From: Pseudomicrostroma phylloplanum
Taxonomy: Eukaryota; Basidiomycota; Exobasidiomycetes; Microstromatales
Assembly: GCA_039545275.1 (NCBI GenBank)
Contig: BCHS01000009.1
Coordinates: 186,001-250,000 of the forward strand
Direction: 5' to 3'
DNA: 64,000 bases
The notes below the pieces were generated by a model that had not been told where the DNA came from, ran no database searches, and worked only from the letters and a program-made list of their open reading frames with translations. Shown here in pieces: positions 54,401 to 64,000 of this stretch. Position 1 is the stretch's first letter. Every line of letters starts with the position of its first letter. Position numbers and translations under genes: made by a program.

Positions 54401-57388
54401 CTCCTGATCTACCACCAGCTAGAAGATCTAGAGGAATCCTCTGAGGTTTGCTCCGCTTCTTCTCTTTCAATTGAGCAGCCTCGCCTTCTTTGAGCTCATC
54501 TACGTCCACTTTCATCCTTGCGCCATTCACGATGACTGTACCCCGCTCTTTGGGAGCTCCGTTATTGCCTCCCGGGCCACCCCTGCGCACGGTGACCTTT
54601 GCGATGTCGTCTTCAAGACTTTCAGGTACATGCTCGATGGTCAACCAGAGCCCTCCACCGCCTGGGCTCAGTCTATGCCTTCTGAGGCAGCTAACGTTGA
54701 TCGGAGGTGGATCGACCACGAGATCGAGATTCTGTGACCAGCCCTCAATGTCGCAGCGCAGCTCACATTCGACATTTTGCGAAGCTTCGTTGGCCTGGTC
54801 GAGATCTTGACAGTACTCAAGCCGATAGGAGCCCTTCTCGTGATCGTACTTTGCGTCGGTAAGAGTGGCGCCCAGCAGACGCGTCAAGAGTGGCGGAGCT
54901 CCGACCTTGATAGCATACTCTCCTACGCCAGCAACCGCATTGGTCATCATCATAGGAGTGGCGCTCTTGCTGGTCCAGCCTTTTGGATCACTCTGCTCGA
55001 TTAAAGTGACATGTACAGTCGTCGGACTAAGTGACTCTATGCTCCAGCCGCGCAAGTCGACCTGCGTCCGTATGGTACCGTTGACAGGAGTCGGTATGCT
55101 GGGGAAGAGCCCACGGTCATCGGTAGAGAATGAGAAGAGATGGACCGATGAGGGAGACTTGTAGGAAGTCTCGACCATGACAGTATCTCTTGGGCTAACG
55201 GGCCATGCTGCTTTCGTCTTGGTGTGCCAGACTGCACTGACATCGCCCAAATCCTCGATGAGCTTGGCGTCCTCCAAATTCTTGTCCCAATATGGCCGTG
55301 TGCCGGGACTACTGACGGAAGCGAGGATGTCCCATACTCCGACACCCACAAAGGTAGCTTCTGCTCTATAAACCACCAGTGTGGGATCGATGCTGTCGAG
55401 TTGTGTGACTGCCACACCCTTGCTGTCGCTAAGATGTTTCCACTTCGCATCCGGCTCTTGCAGCATCGATGTGAAGTAGATGTAGTTGCGGCGAACGATG
55501 GAAGCTATGGCTGAGCTACGCTTACTCGAAGAAAATTGGTGCACACTCTCGGAGTGCTTGTGTGAGCGTCCTTCGGGCTGTACAGTACTAGTGCCGGGCG
55601 TATCTTGCGAGCTGAAACTGGCAAGGCTGATGCCTGACAAGCTCGCTGAATCATTGAGCAAGCCCACTTCTTCGAGATTCGGGACAGGCACCAGCGCTTC
55701 TGTCGAAGTACCCGTTTCCACCACATCGTGGTTCTCGTCGTTGATCCTAAGTCTGATGTCTGAACTTGCCGCGATCCTCTGGATGGAGATCTTGACTCGA
55801 GTGCTCTCTTCGTAGAAGGGCAAGGGGCTGTGGGTAACGCGAAGAGTGACCAAGTTCGAAAGTGCGCCATTGTCCTGCTTCGCCCTTTCCGCAGAGGTAT
55901 GCCACCCCTGTCCCTTGCTAGGGTCCCCTTCTTCGGCGGTATGCTGGCTCCTGACCTGCACCTTGACGTCCCACCCCTCTTCTGCTGGTAAGGCAAATTC
56001 AATCCCACTGCCTAGTATCCGCTGCTGCGCCCGGATCGCCTCGGCCAATGCGTCCTGAGGCTTTGCCGAGTCGAGTGAGGAGCTTCGAACCTCGTCTCCT
56101 TCATCTGCTATCACGCAGTATTCCGTGGACAGAGTGTCTCTACTGATGTCATAAGCTGTTGAGAGGATCTCAACAGTGGAACCATAATTTCGTAGACTCG
56201 GCAAGTGGGAGGAGCCCTGTCGCACAAAAGACAGTAGACCAGTGACGAGTGACACTGAGTGGGAACCAAGTCCACCTGGCGGCATTCCTACCCACATGCC
56301 CTTGATATCCCAGGACCAGTAGAGTGTTACTCGTATGCGCGATTGTTCAGACTCCATCTGCTTTTCTTCAGGCAGCTGGACACACCAAGCAGCGAGATGA
56401 ACGTGAGACCTGACATAGGGCGGGGCAGGGCGGAGGTACGCTGGAGCATCGGCGGAGCGCTTCAGAGAGGTGGAAACATCAATGAGGGTGTTGCCGTCAT
56501 TGATGGAGCGCGAGATGCAGATGGCATCACGAGGGCTCGCTGGCCAGCCCAGCTTGAAGTTGGTCTTCGTGATCCGAGTCTGTGGATCCAGCATCTCGAT
56601 CGTCTCTGCCTCATCCACCATGCGGTCCCCTGGTGAGGAAGAGGAAAGGGAAGCAGTGGATTTAGTGTTGTTCTTGTGAGCAGTCTCGGGACACTGGGCT
56701 TCGCTCGGGTTTCCACTCACACTTCGTTCTGGCCTCTGGTGTTGTCAAAGCACTACGAAAAGGCTCCAAGTCCGGCGAGCCTTCATACGGGACTTCCACT
56801 ACTGCCCTGTACACATCCACGCCGGCCGGGAGGCCCACTGCTTTTCCGCCGCTTCTTCTGTGGACCTTGACCGAAGATGCGTCTGCGAGAAGAGGCGCAA
56901 ATGGCGGGAAATCATGTGGAGAGGCTGTGGAGCCGTTGAAGTCCTTGATATCGACACTTGCTCGACTGCGTTCGGCTGCCTTTCCTTTCGGCGAGGCAGC
57001 CGACAGAGGGCTAGAAGGAGCAAACAAGCGGGATGCTTGGGGTGTGACCGTCCGCTCTCTTGCTGTCCGGGGGAAGGTACCCGAGGTGCTGGCTGTAGCC
57101 GTCGAAGGGGCGGAAGATGATGGTTGTCCACCTATGGCGCCGCCCGTTAGGCTAGAGGGTTGTGCCAGTGGTGGGACGGGTTTCCAGCTCTTGACATCGG
57201 TCTGCGAGGTGAGAAGACGAAATGAGTTCAGGGCCGCCTTGAGAGCATCATCCCACTGCGCCTTGGCACTGCGAGAGTGGATAGAAGGGCGAAGGAAGAA
57301 TCAGCTCTGGGGAAACAAGCCAGTTCGACTCCTCACTCCTCGAGACTCATGCTTTCCCAACTCACTTTGCGAGATTAATGCCGTCCAT
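51402..57388 (-). CDS. triple START-like domain protein with C-terminal membrane anchor, 1932 aa
   Basis: Three exons: a 23-nt first exon 57388-57366 (MDGINLA), 57268-56721, and 56629-51402. Joining exons 2 and 3 restores ARTKWDRMVDEAETIEMLD, typical of a START domain. I see three START-like units. Unit 1, about 120-310: KWDRMVDEAETIE, ITKTNFKLGWPASPRDAICI and HLAAWCVQLP. Unit 2, about 580-770: WKHLSDSKGVAV, RPYWDKNLEDAKLIEDLG, KTKAAWPVSPRDTVMVETSY and VDLRGWSIESLSP. Unit 3, about 1010-1235: WALVSHRNGLYVRRKV, CRKQWDDRVESTRFLESYG and YYHAAASFPEQT. Between them are Gly/Ser-rich linkers, and after unit 3 a long disordered, acidic/basic region. A hydrophobic segment (YSLATLLLVAIICLLAGSLI) near residue 1800 is a probable membrane anchor. 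START folds bind sterols or phospholipids, so a lipid-transfer or lipid-sensing role at a membrane is inferred. It shares a 404-bp divergent promoter with the next gene. Confidence 0.85.
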
Positions 57389-57792
57389 GAGGGGAAATGA
57401 TCCGCGGTCACTGGACGCGCTGGATGCCAGGCTGGAGGGCAAGGTTGGCCCACCGGCCAGAACAAGGATGGATGGTTGATACCGGAAGCAGGACCGATCC
57501 CGCCAGAGAGGAGGGCGACGAGGTGGTGTAGGGCTTATGCAAATGCGGGGTGGTAGATTCGGGGGCTGGCAGCCAGAATAACAACCGAGGCAGGCGTCGG
57601 TGTCAAATGCACCTCACCTCGCAGCTGTGGAGGTGACCACGCCGCTCTTTCCGCTCTTGCCGAGGAAGGAGCAGCCAGGAGAATGGTTCAGGTAGAGAGG
57701 GCGGGCAAAGGGGGGAAGGTAGACAAGACTAGCTTCATCTTACAAGACGTTGATCTGCATCTAAACAGCTTCCCCTAGTCTCTTGACCCACC
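57389..57792. promoter_or_regulatory. divergent promoter region, START protein / HAD phosphatase
   Basis: A 404-bp gap between opposite starts. It is GC-rich with purine runs (AGGAGGGCGACGAGG). No factor site is recognised. Confidence 0.5.
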
Positions 57793-59136
57793 ATGGCGAC
57801 CGCATATAAGCCCGTCAAGGCAGTCTTGTTCGACATGGACGGCCTCCTCATCGACTCGGAAGGTAAGCTCCCAGGTTGACGCATGGCGTGGCTTGGCCCT
57901 AAGCTCATACACGACTTCTTCCGCACAGGCGTCTACACAAAGGTCGTCAATGAGGTACTCAAGCCCTATGGGCTGCAGCAGGGCTGGGATCTGAAGATGA
58001 AGTTGATGGGTATGCCAGAGAAGAAGGCTGTCGGTGAGTAAGCAGACAGTACCATTCCAGAAGAGCAAGTGATCCTCGCCCTAACTAACTCGACCACCTG
58101 GCTGCCCTGCAGAGACTCTCCTAGCGAACTTCTGGCCACCCGAGAAGGAAGGCGAGATCTTTGCCACAGAATGTCCATTCACAATCGAGTCCTTCCTGAG
58201 CCACCGAAATATGAATCTTGACGAAGAATTCAGCAAAGGTGAGTCCTCCGGCCTGCACACATTTGCCGAGTAAGCTCTACTGACTCCTTGTATTGTATGG
58301 CCTCACGGCTGAGCTAGTCACACCAATGCCTGGAGCACAGAGACTGATCAACCACTTGTCAAAGCACAACATCCCGATCTGCGTGGCTACCGGATCGTAA
58401 GTGAGGGACCGCGTATACCGTCGGTTGGCACCACACTATGCTGACCATTACATGTGCTGCATACACTCAATCGGCACTCGCAGCAAGACTCGCAATTGTA
58501 GGTCTCAAAGATATCATTCACATGAGAGCGTGGTAAGAGCTCTGGCTGAACTATAGTCCATCAACTCCTCCGTCTTTCGCCAGTCAAAATCAAGTCCTCG
58601 GCCAACCCGAACCTCTTCGCTCCTTTCAAAGGCCGGGTCGTGTGCGGTGACGACGAACGCCTACAGCGAGGCAAGCCCTTTGCAGACGTCTTCCTCCTTG
58701 CCGCGAGGGAAGGTCTAGGAGAACCCTCGAAGTGGCAGCCCATCGTACGGGAGCCGGGGCTAGAGCATGATGGGACGTTCAAGGGAGGTGAGGGGCAATT
58801 CTTGGTCTTTGAGGATGCAACGGTGAGTGAAGAGCCGATTGGAGCTGGACTGCTCAGACCCCTGACACGAGCCGCTATTGGACTCCGATACCACCAGGGA
58901 GGTGTGCAAGCCGCCAAAGCAGCTGGCATGCAGGTCGTCTGGGTGCCAGATCCGCATGTGAGTAGTCTTGCAGGCATGAGAGCACAGCCATGGAATCAAC
59001 CTAACCGATGTCCAACGTCTTGTCTGGCCAGTTGCGAGCCATCGCAGACGAGAAAGAGGTTGCTGCAACTCTGACAATCAACAGCCTCGAGGACTTCAAG
59101 CCCGAGCTCTTTGGCCTGCCGCCATTCGACAATTGA
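57793..59136 (+). CDS. HAD phosphatase, pseudouridine-5'-phosphatase (HDHD1/PUDP)-like, 265 aa
   Basis: Eight exons: 57793-57862, 57929-58033, 58113-58238, 58318-58396, 58484-58497, 58584-58822, 58898-58957, 59032-59136. Fold motifs: VLFDMDGLLIDSE (DxD nucleophile loop), KMKLMGMPEKKAV (cap), MPGAQRLINHLSKHNIPICV with ATGSKTRN (second motif, Thr/Ser), RGKPFADVFLLA (Lys motif) and LVFEDATGGVQAAKAAGMQ with VVWVPD (acidic motif). The C-terminus SLEDFKPELFGLPPF matches human PUDP closely, which dephosphorylates pseudouridine-5'-phosphate; yeast deoxyglucose-phosphatases are related alternatives. Exon 5 has only 14 nt (coding within SKTRN); both its junctions are GT-AG and skipping it would break the frame and the motif. 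Seven introns in 1.3 kb is the highest density here. Its 3' end is 101 bp from CFD1's. Confidence 0.9.
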
Positions 59137-59237
59137 TACCTTTCTAGATCAATGATGATACAATACAATTACAATCACCTCTGAGGTAGCCGGACGTGCA
59201 TCGCATCTAGGTGGCATCTATGGCTCCTTCCATTCCC

Positions 59238-60474
59238 TTACTCTCGTCTCATACCCACGCCAGAGTCACCTTCCTCTGCGATCCTCCGAGAGTGCTCTGC
59301 TACACCCTGTAGCACCTGCGCAGCGATCTCGGCGAATACTGGGAAAGTTTGAGAGTCCCTATACCTCTGCAGCAGCGTCCTCGAGAGCATCGTGCCGGCC
59401 GGCGTCGTAGTCTGTGCGAGGATAGCTCGTGTTTCCTCATCTGTTGCTGCTGCTCTTGCCGAAGTAGGGGCAGGAGCAGGTGGGAGGGGTTGCGTGACAT
59501 CGACGTCGACCTCCATTGCGGGGACCGATGCTTGTCTGGCTGCGCCCTGGTCGGCATCCTTCCCGTCATCGCCCCTGGCCGGAGCTCCTTCCTTTGCTCG
59601 CTTGATAGCTTCTTCCTTCGCATCGTCCAGCACCCTGACCAGGCCGGGGTCGATTGGTATCCGTCCCAGGAACTTCAGACCCTCCCGTGCAGCTAAAGCT
59701 TCGCCACCCCCCCTACCCCAGACGTTTGTGCACTCCTCGCAATGAGGGCAGACATACCCGCTCATGTTCTCGATGAGTCCCACCAGTGGCAACCCCACTT
59801 TGCGAGTGAAGTCGAGGGAGCGCAGATTGTCTGCCAAAGACACGGCTTGCGGAGTCGTGACCAGTACGGCCGTAGGGGAGAAGGGTCGCAGATACTCGAG
59901 AAGCGAAATGTGTTCATCGGATGTGCCTGCAAGCGAAGGCAAGACATGTTAGAGGAAGCGTTAGATTACGATCCTCGGGTAGGGCACACGAAGAGTACTC
60001 ACCAGGAGGTGTGTCGATGATCAGGTAGTCCAGCTCTCCCCACCTGACGTCTCCGAGGAACTGCTTGATCATGGCGTTCTTCTTCGGTCCTCTCCAGACC
60101 ACGCTCTCGTTCCTCGACTTGAGCAGGAAGCCGACGGACATGACCGCTAGGCGCTGCTCTCGATCCGCATACACCGGTACCCAGCCGTCGGAGGATTGCA
60201 GGATCTGCTGACCGTCCAGCCCCAGCATTCGGGGTATCGAAGGGCCTGTGAGATCGACGTCGAGGATTCCGACCTTCGGAAGAGCGGCAGGAGTGGTAGA
60301 AGAGGTGGTTGATGGTGGCATTCCGGTCTCGGAGATAGAGAGGGCCAGCTGAGCCGCCACGGAGCTCTTGCCTACACCTCCCTTGCCTGACAGAACGATG
60401 ATGATATTCTTGACGCGACCATTTCCGAGGCGGCGAAGAATCTTCGGGTCTGGACCCTGCTGAGAGGCAGACAT
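59238..60474 (-). CDS. CFD1: cytosolic iron-sulfur scaffold ATPase (Cfd1/NUBP2), 386 aa
   Basis: Two exons, 60474-60003 and 59926-59238. Mrp/Nbp35-type P-loop protein: deviant Walker [19 protein letters not shown], switch [34 protein letters not shown], Walker B region [16 protein letters not shown], and the C-terminal cluster-binding CxxC ([17 protein letters not shown]). It lacks the extra N-terminal Cys cluster of Nbp35, so it is Cfd1, the partner that with Nbp35 assembles Fe-S clusters for cytosolic and nuclear proteins. About 60 residues of Ala/Pro/Asp-rich insertion (about residues 285-345) lengthen it beyond the usual 280-300. It diverges over 172 bp from the AP endonuclease gene. Confidence 0.93.
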
Positions 60475-60646
60475 GTTTGTATCAAATGTTGAGATATGAG
60501 GTTGCAATGAAGGGTAGGGGAGAGGAAATTCTCGAGGCGAGCAAGCTTCCTTGAAGCCGAGAGTGGAGCGGAGGAAGACGAGCTCTTTCCGCTTCCGCTC
60601 CTACGCTTGTCAGCCAGACCCTGACCCCTCACTCAATTCTGCAAGA

Positions 60647-62331
60647 ATGGAGCCTCGCCGCCGATCAGCTCGGCTGACGGCAGTCAAGGTCGAGGTGAAA
60701 GCTGAGCCAGAGAAGGATGAAACGCTACTGAGATCTTCAGATGCTGGGCAGCAGGCTGGCGCCGAGCCGGCGCTGAAGAAGAAGAGGGTCAAGAAGGAGG
60801 TCGTTGCGGGTGAGCCTGGAGAGAGAGCTTCGCAAACACCGATCAAGCCCTCACGCAAGAGGGCCAAGACTGAAAACGAGGCGGATGCAAAGCCAGAAGA
60901 AAAGAAGATAGTCCGCAAGAGAGCAGTGAAGAAGGAAGCAGAACCGCTTATGGACCCCACGAATACCGAGGCCGAGATGTACGCCTTCGAAGGGAACGAG
61001 TGGTGGGTGGGCGCTCACATGTCAGTAGCAGGAGGGGTAGAGAACTCGGTCTCGAATGCTAGACTGTATGGCTGTCAAGCCTGGGCGCTATTCCTGCGGC
61101 CGAAAATGCAGTGGGAGTGCAAGCCCATCAGTGAAGACAATATACGTCTCTTCGCAGAGCGGTTACCTCAATACAAGTACGACGCGAGGCGGTGTCTGCC
61201 CCATGCTAGCTATCTCATCAATCTTGGCAACCCTGACAAGGAGAAGAGGGCCAAGAGTCTAGATGCATTCATGGATGAGCTGCGTCGATGTGCCTTGCTG
61301 AAGATCGGATTGTACAATTTCCATCCTGGCGTGAGTAATCAAGGGCGTAAGACGAGGGATTCGCATCTGCGCTGTGCTCAAAGCAAAACCTCTGCTCTCT
61401 CACCCTATGTAGAGCGGGGTAGGGGAGATCTCCAAGGAAGAGGCATGCACAAATATTGCAATGAGCATCAATGCAGCTCACGCAGGTCTCCTCGCAGAGG
61501 GCTTGGACTGCCCGGTTATACTGCTCGAGAACATGGCGGGACAAGGGAAGCAGGTTGGCGGGCGATTTGAAGAGCTAGGCCTTGTCATAGGTGAGAAGTC
61601 ATCGCTGACTAGAGATGCGGTGCGGTCGAACAAGACTGACCATATCCTCCGCCCTTGCTGCGCCGATCACTGCAAGAGCAAGTGCATGACAAGACAAGAG
61701 TTGGCGTCTGTCTCGACACGGCTCATGCTTTTGCCTCTGGCTTCGATATCCGGACAAAAGAGGGATTCGAGAGAATGATGAGCGACTTTGACCGCTGTAT
61801 CGGCATGCAGTATCTGAAGGTGAGAAGCGATGCGGCACTGGGCTGGTGTTGTGACCTGGTTCCTCAGCGCCCTCTTTTGATTGGTTTTTACAGGGAGTGC
61901 ACATGAACGACTCCCTGACCCCTTTAGCCTCGAACAAGGATCGTCACGCCAACATCGGAAGCGGGGAGATCGGCTTGCCCGCTTTCCACTGCATCATGAA
62001 CGACGCTCGATTCAAGGCCATGCCCCTCGTACTGGAGACCCCTGCCGCATCCTGGAAGATATGGCAAGGGGAGATACAGGCGCTGTACGCGTTGCAGGGA
62101 CTGCCACACCGGCAGGACGCTTGGGCTCACGTAGCTGAGAAGCTTGAAGACTTGCGCAAGCTCGAAAAGGAGATGGAGAAGTCCAATTCGCTTGCAGAAG
62201 GGAGCAAGGCGGCCCAACGAGCAGCTGAAGGCAAGCCGCCCTTGGTCAAGAAAAAGCGCAAGACAAAGACCAAGGAGGAGCGGCAGGTAAAGACTGAGGG
62301 CGCAAGCGAGGCGACGGAGGGGCGGGGCTGA
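60647..62331 (+). CDS. APN1: class II AP endonuclease (endonuclease IV / Apn1 type), 480 aa
   Basis: Four exons: 60647-61330, 61413-61590, 61677-61819, 61894-62331. The first about 120 residues are Lys/Arg/Glu-rich (several KKKR, KRAK nuclear signals). The enzyme core then shows the metal-binding residues of endonuclease IV: WVGAHMSVAGGVENS, LPHASYLINLGNPD, GLYNFHPGS, CPVILLENMAGQGKQVGG, VGVCLDTAHAFASGFD, GVHMNDS, KDRHANIGSGEIGL and MPLVLETP. All expected His, Asp and Glu positions are present. It cleaves abasic sites in nuclear and possibly mitochondrial DNA. Exon 3's acceptor reads GCAAG, weaker than the CAG/TAG at other introns; other AGs upstream run into a stop, so it is the best choice, though a few residues after ELGLVI may be mis-assigned. 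A Lys-rich C-tail follows. Confidence 0.92.
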
Positions 62332-62897
62332 AAGAGTCTGGAAAGATCGTCATCGTTTCAAGGCGCACAGATCGTACCCCACTCCGCGACGCAACAAGGT
62401 GTATGCTGTCAGGTGCCACCCGTCAATGGTGCGATACCGCCTCGTTGGCACCATCTCTAGCTCTCTCGTCGATGCCATATGCGCAGACATGTGATCTGAG
62501 CTGCCCGCTGTGCCGAGGCCGCGGGACTCTTCACGCAGGGCTCTCCACTTTATGCCAAGAGACTTTCAGGCGAGGGGCCGTCAAGCAGTGCTTCGCTTCT
62601 AGGCCATGGCCCCCCGCCGGCGACTTGTTCTCTGGTGGACTCCGCCAGCCGGGATGCACGTCACAGAGGCGGTGTGCCGGGGGGCGGGGTAAACGACCCT
62701 AGGCCTCGTTCTCTCATATAATCCATCCGCTTTCACCTTTGTCTTTGTCCAAGAGAACTCGTGTGCGTTCGATCTCATCCTCTTCTGTATCTTCGGTGCA
62801 TCTTCGTCTTCTCCTACGCCGTCATCTCTTTCGAGTTCCTCAAGCGCGCTTTCCTTCTTCCACCTTTAGTCTATCAATCCTTGTTCTTCCCGCTCCC
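62332..62897. promoter_or_regulatory. upstream region of the aspartic protease gene
   Basis: A 566-bp gap. A TATA-like CATATAAT lies at 62715-62722, about 175 bp before the start codon, followed by a strongly pyrimidine-rich leader (TCTTC/CTTC runs), the usual build of a well-expressed fungal promoter. No other element recognised. Confidence 0.5.
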
Positions 62898-64000
62898 ATG
62901 AAGTTCACTCTCCCTTCCGTCGCGGCCGCCACCGCGGGGGTGGCAATGCTCGCCGGGCCCGCTTCCGCGTTTGTGCTACCATCTGGAGCTCATGGATTTC
63001 CCAAGCTCCCCGAGAAGGTGGATTTCTCGTCGAAGCGCGATACAGGCTCGTTGCGCTTGCCACTTACCAAGAAGCGAAACTTCGACATTGAGAGCCCTGA
63101 TGGGGTCCTGAAATTCGCTCAGCGCCAAAAGGGATATGTGGAGCAGAAGTACGGCGCCAAAGGCCAGAATGTTACCAAGCGACAGCAGGCGGCGCTTACA
63201 GACGTAGGGCCAGACTCGTGAGTCACGTCGCTCAGTCATTCAATGAAGGTCCCTTGCGTCTGTAGCTGAATCTCTGCCCTCATTCCATACAGCTTCTACG
63301 TAGCAACGGTCACGGTAGGGACACCCGCTCAGAGCTTCGACCTCATCTTGGACACAGGATCCAGTGATCTGTGGATCGCGTCTTCGGCTTGCACGGCGAC
63401 TGTGTGCCAGGAAGTGTCTCTCTACAATGCTGCGGATTCTTCGACCAACGTTGCATCGCAAACGCCGTTCTCTATTCAGTACGGTAGTGGTTCAGTTTCA
63501 GGAACACTGTTCGCGGATACGCTGTCACTCGCTGGTTACACAGTCTACAACGCTACCATTGCGTCAGTGTCAGATGAAAACGGCGCAATTGATCAGCCAG
63601 CTTCAGGCATCATGGGAATGGGCTTCCAGCAGTTGGCAACATCGGGCGCAACTCCCTTCTGGGAGGTGCTTGCGAAGAGCAATGTCTTGTCCGTCCCTGC
63701 CTTCTCCTTCCAGTTGGCCAGGAACCAGGACGTCACTTCTGCTACTACTGAGTCAGCGGGTGGAATCTTCACCCTCGGTGAAATCGACAGCTCACAATAC
63801 ACCGGTGCTATCACCTACGTTGATCTTCCTGCAACAACGATTGGCGATAGAGGCTACTGGGCCATCTACATGGACAGTATTACCGTGGCTGGAAACGTGA
63901 TCTCTACAAGCAACCAATATGCAGCCATTGACACTGGTACGACGCTTATCGCGGGTAATCCAGCCACTGTCTCAAGCATCTATGCTGCTATTCCTGGCGC
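62898..64000 (+). CDS. secreted pepsin-type aspartic protease, 3' end beyond the window
   Basis: Two exons seen: 62898-63217 and 63293 to the window end (partial, 342 codons). The protein starts with a signal peptide (MKFTLPSVAAATAGVAMLAG, cleavage likely after ASA), then a propeptide rich in basic pairs, ending VTKRQQAALTDVG, where a Kex2-type enzyme would cut after KR. The mature enzyme has the first active site LILDTGSSDLWIASSA, the flap SIQYGSGSVSGTL, GIMGMGFQQLA and the second active site AAIDTGTTLIAGN. This is an A1-family endopeptidase, presumably extracellular or vacuolar. The remainder of the C-lobe, and whether a GPI anchor follows, lies outside the window. Confidence 0.95.

Noticed and set aside
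1..64000. Mobile elements, CRISPR arrays, viral genes or biosynthetic clusters
   Set aside because: No transposase, reverse transcriptase, long terminal repeat, PKS/NRPS or spacer-repeat pattern could be read anywhere.

Overview
The window looks like nuclear chromosomal DNA of a basidiomycete fungus, most likely a smut-like member of Ustilaginomycotina. Reasons: 23 genes with mostly short introns (typically 63-105 nt) and a strong GTGAGT donor preference; GC-rich coding sequence; long low-complexity extensions on conserved proteins; and a transcription factor with the Rua1 C-terminal zinc-finger domain, first described in Ustilago maydis. No species can be named from the sequence alone. Exon structures were read by hand from splice signals, frame continuity and family motifs; every complete model closes in frame.

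Layout. 0-10 kb: a doubtful membrane-protein gene (-), a CID-domain mRNA-3'-end factor (+), an SLC41/MgtE-type cation transporter (-), RNase H2 subunit C (+) and RAD54 (-). 10-23 kb: a Yck-type casein kinase 1 (-), POL5 (-) sharing a divergent promoter with SSZ1 (+), a DUF7330-like protein with a CaaX-like tail (-), and an intron-containing tRNA-Arg(UCG) (-). 23-32 kb: methylenetetrahydrofolate reductase (-), a 2.8-kb stretch with unresolved coding signals, an MFS sugar transporter (-), and mitochondrial ribosomal protein bS6m/MRP17 (+). 32-44 kb: the Pol I subunit RPA34 (+), phosphomannomutase SEC53 (-), an RSC9-like remodeller subunit (+), and a 1700-residue arrestin-fold protein (+). 44-64 kb: a membrane SDR (-), COQ3 (+), the Rua1-type regulator (-), a 1932-residue protein with three START-like modules and a C-terminal membrane anchor (-), a pseudouridine-5'-phosphatase-like HAD enzyme (+), CFD1 (-), a class II AP endonuclease (+), and a secreted pepsin-type aspartic protease running off the window end (+).

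The genes are mostly housekeeping and show no operon-like or biosynthetic cluster. Loose themes are ribosome production (POL5, SSZ1, RPA34, MRP17), genome maintenance (RAD54, RNase H2C, AP endonuclease, RSC9) and mitochondrial/cofactor metabolism (COQ3, CFD1, MTHFR). Many genes are divergent pairs over 170-490 bp promoters. I saw no transposon, CRISPR array, rRNA or clear horizontally acquired island. The most unusual points are the triple-START protein, a Rua1-type regulator outside any glycolipid cluster, the CaaX-like DUF7330 protein, several extremely short exons (5, 14, 15, 23 and 25 nt), a palindromic upstream element near the MFS transporter, and the undecoded interval at 25.5-28.3 kb.
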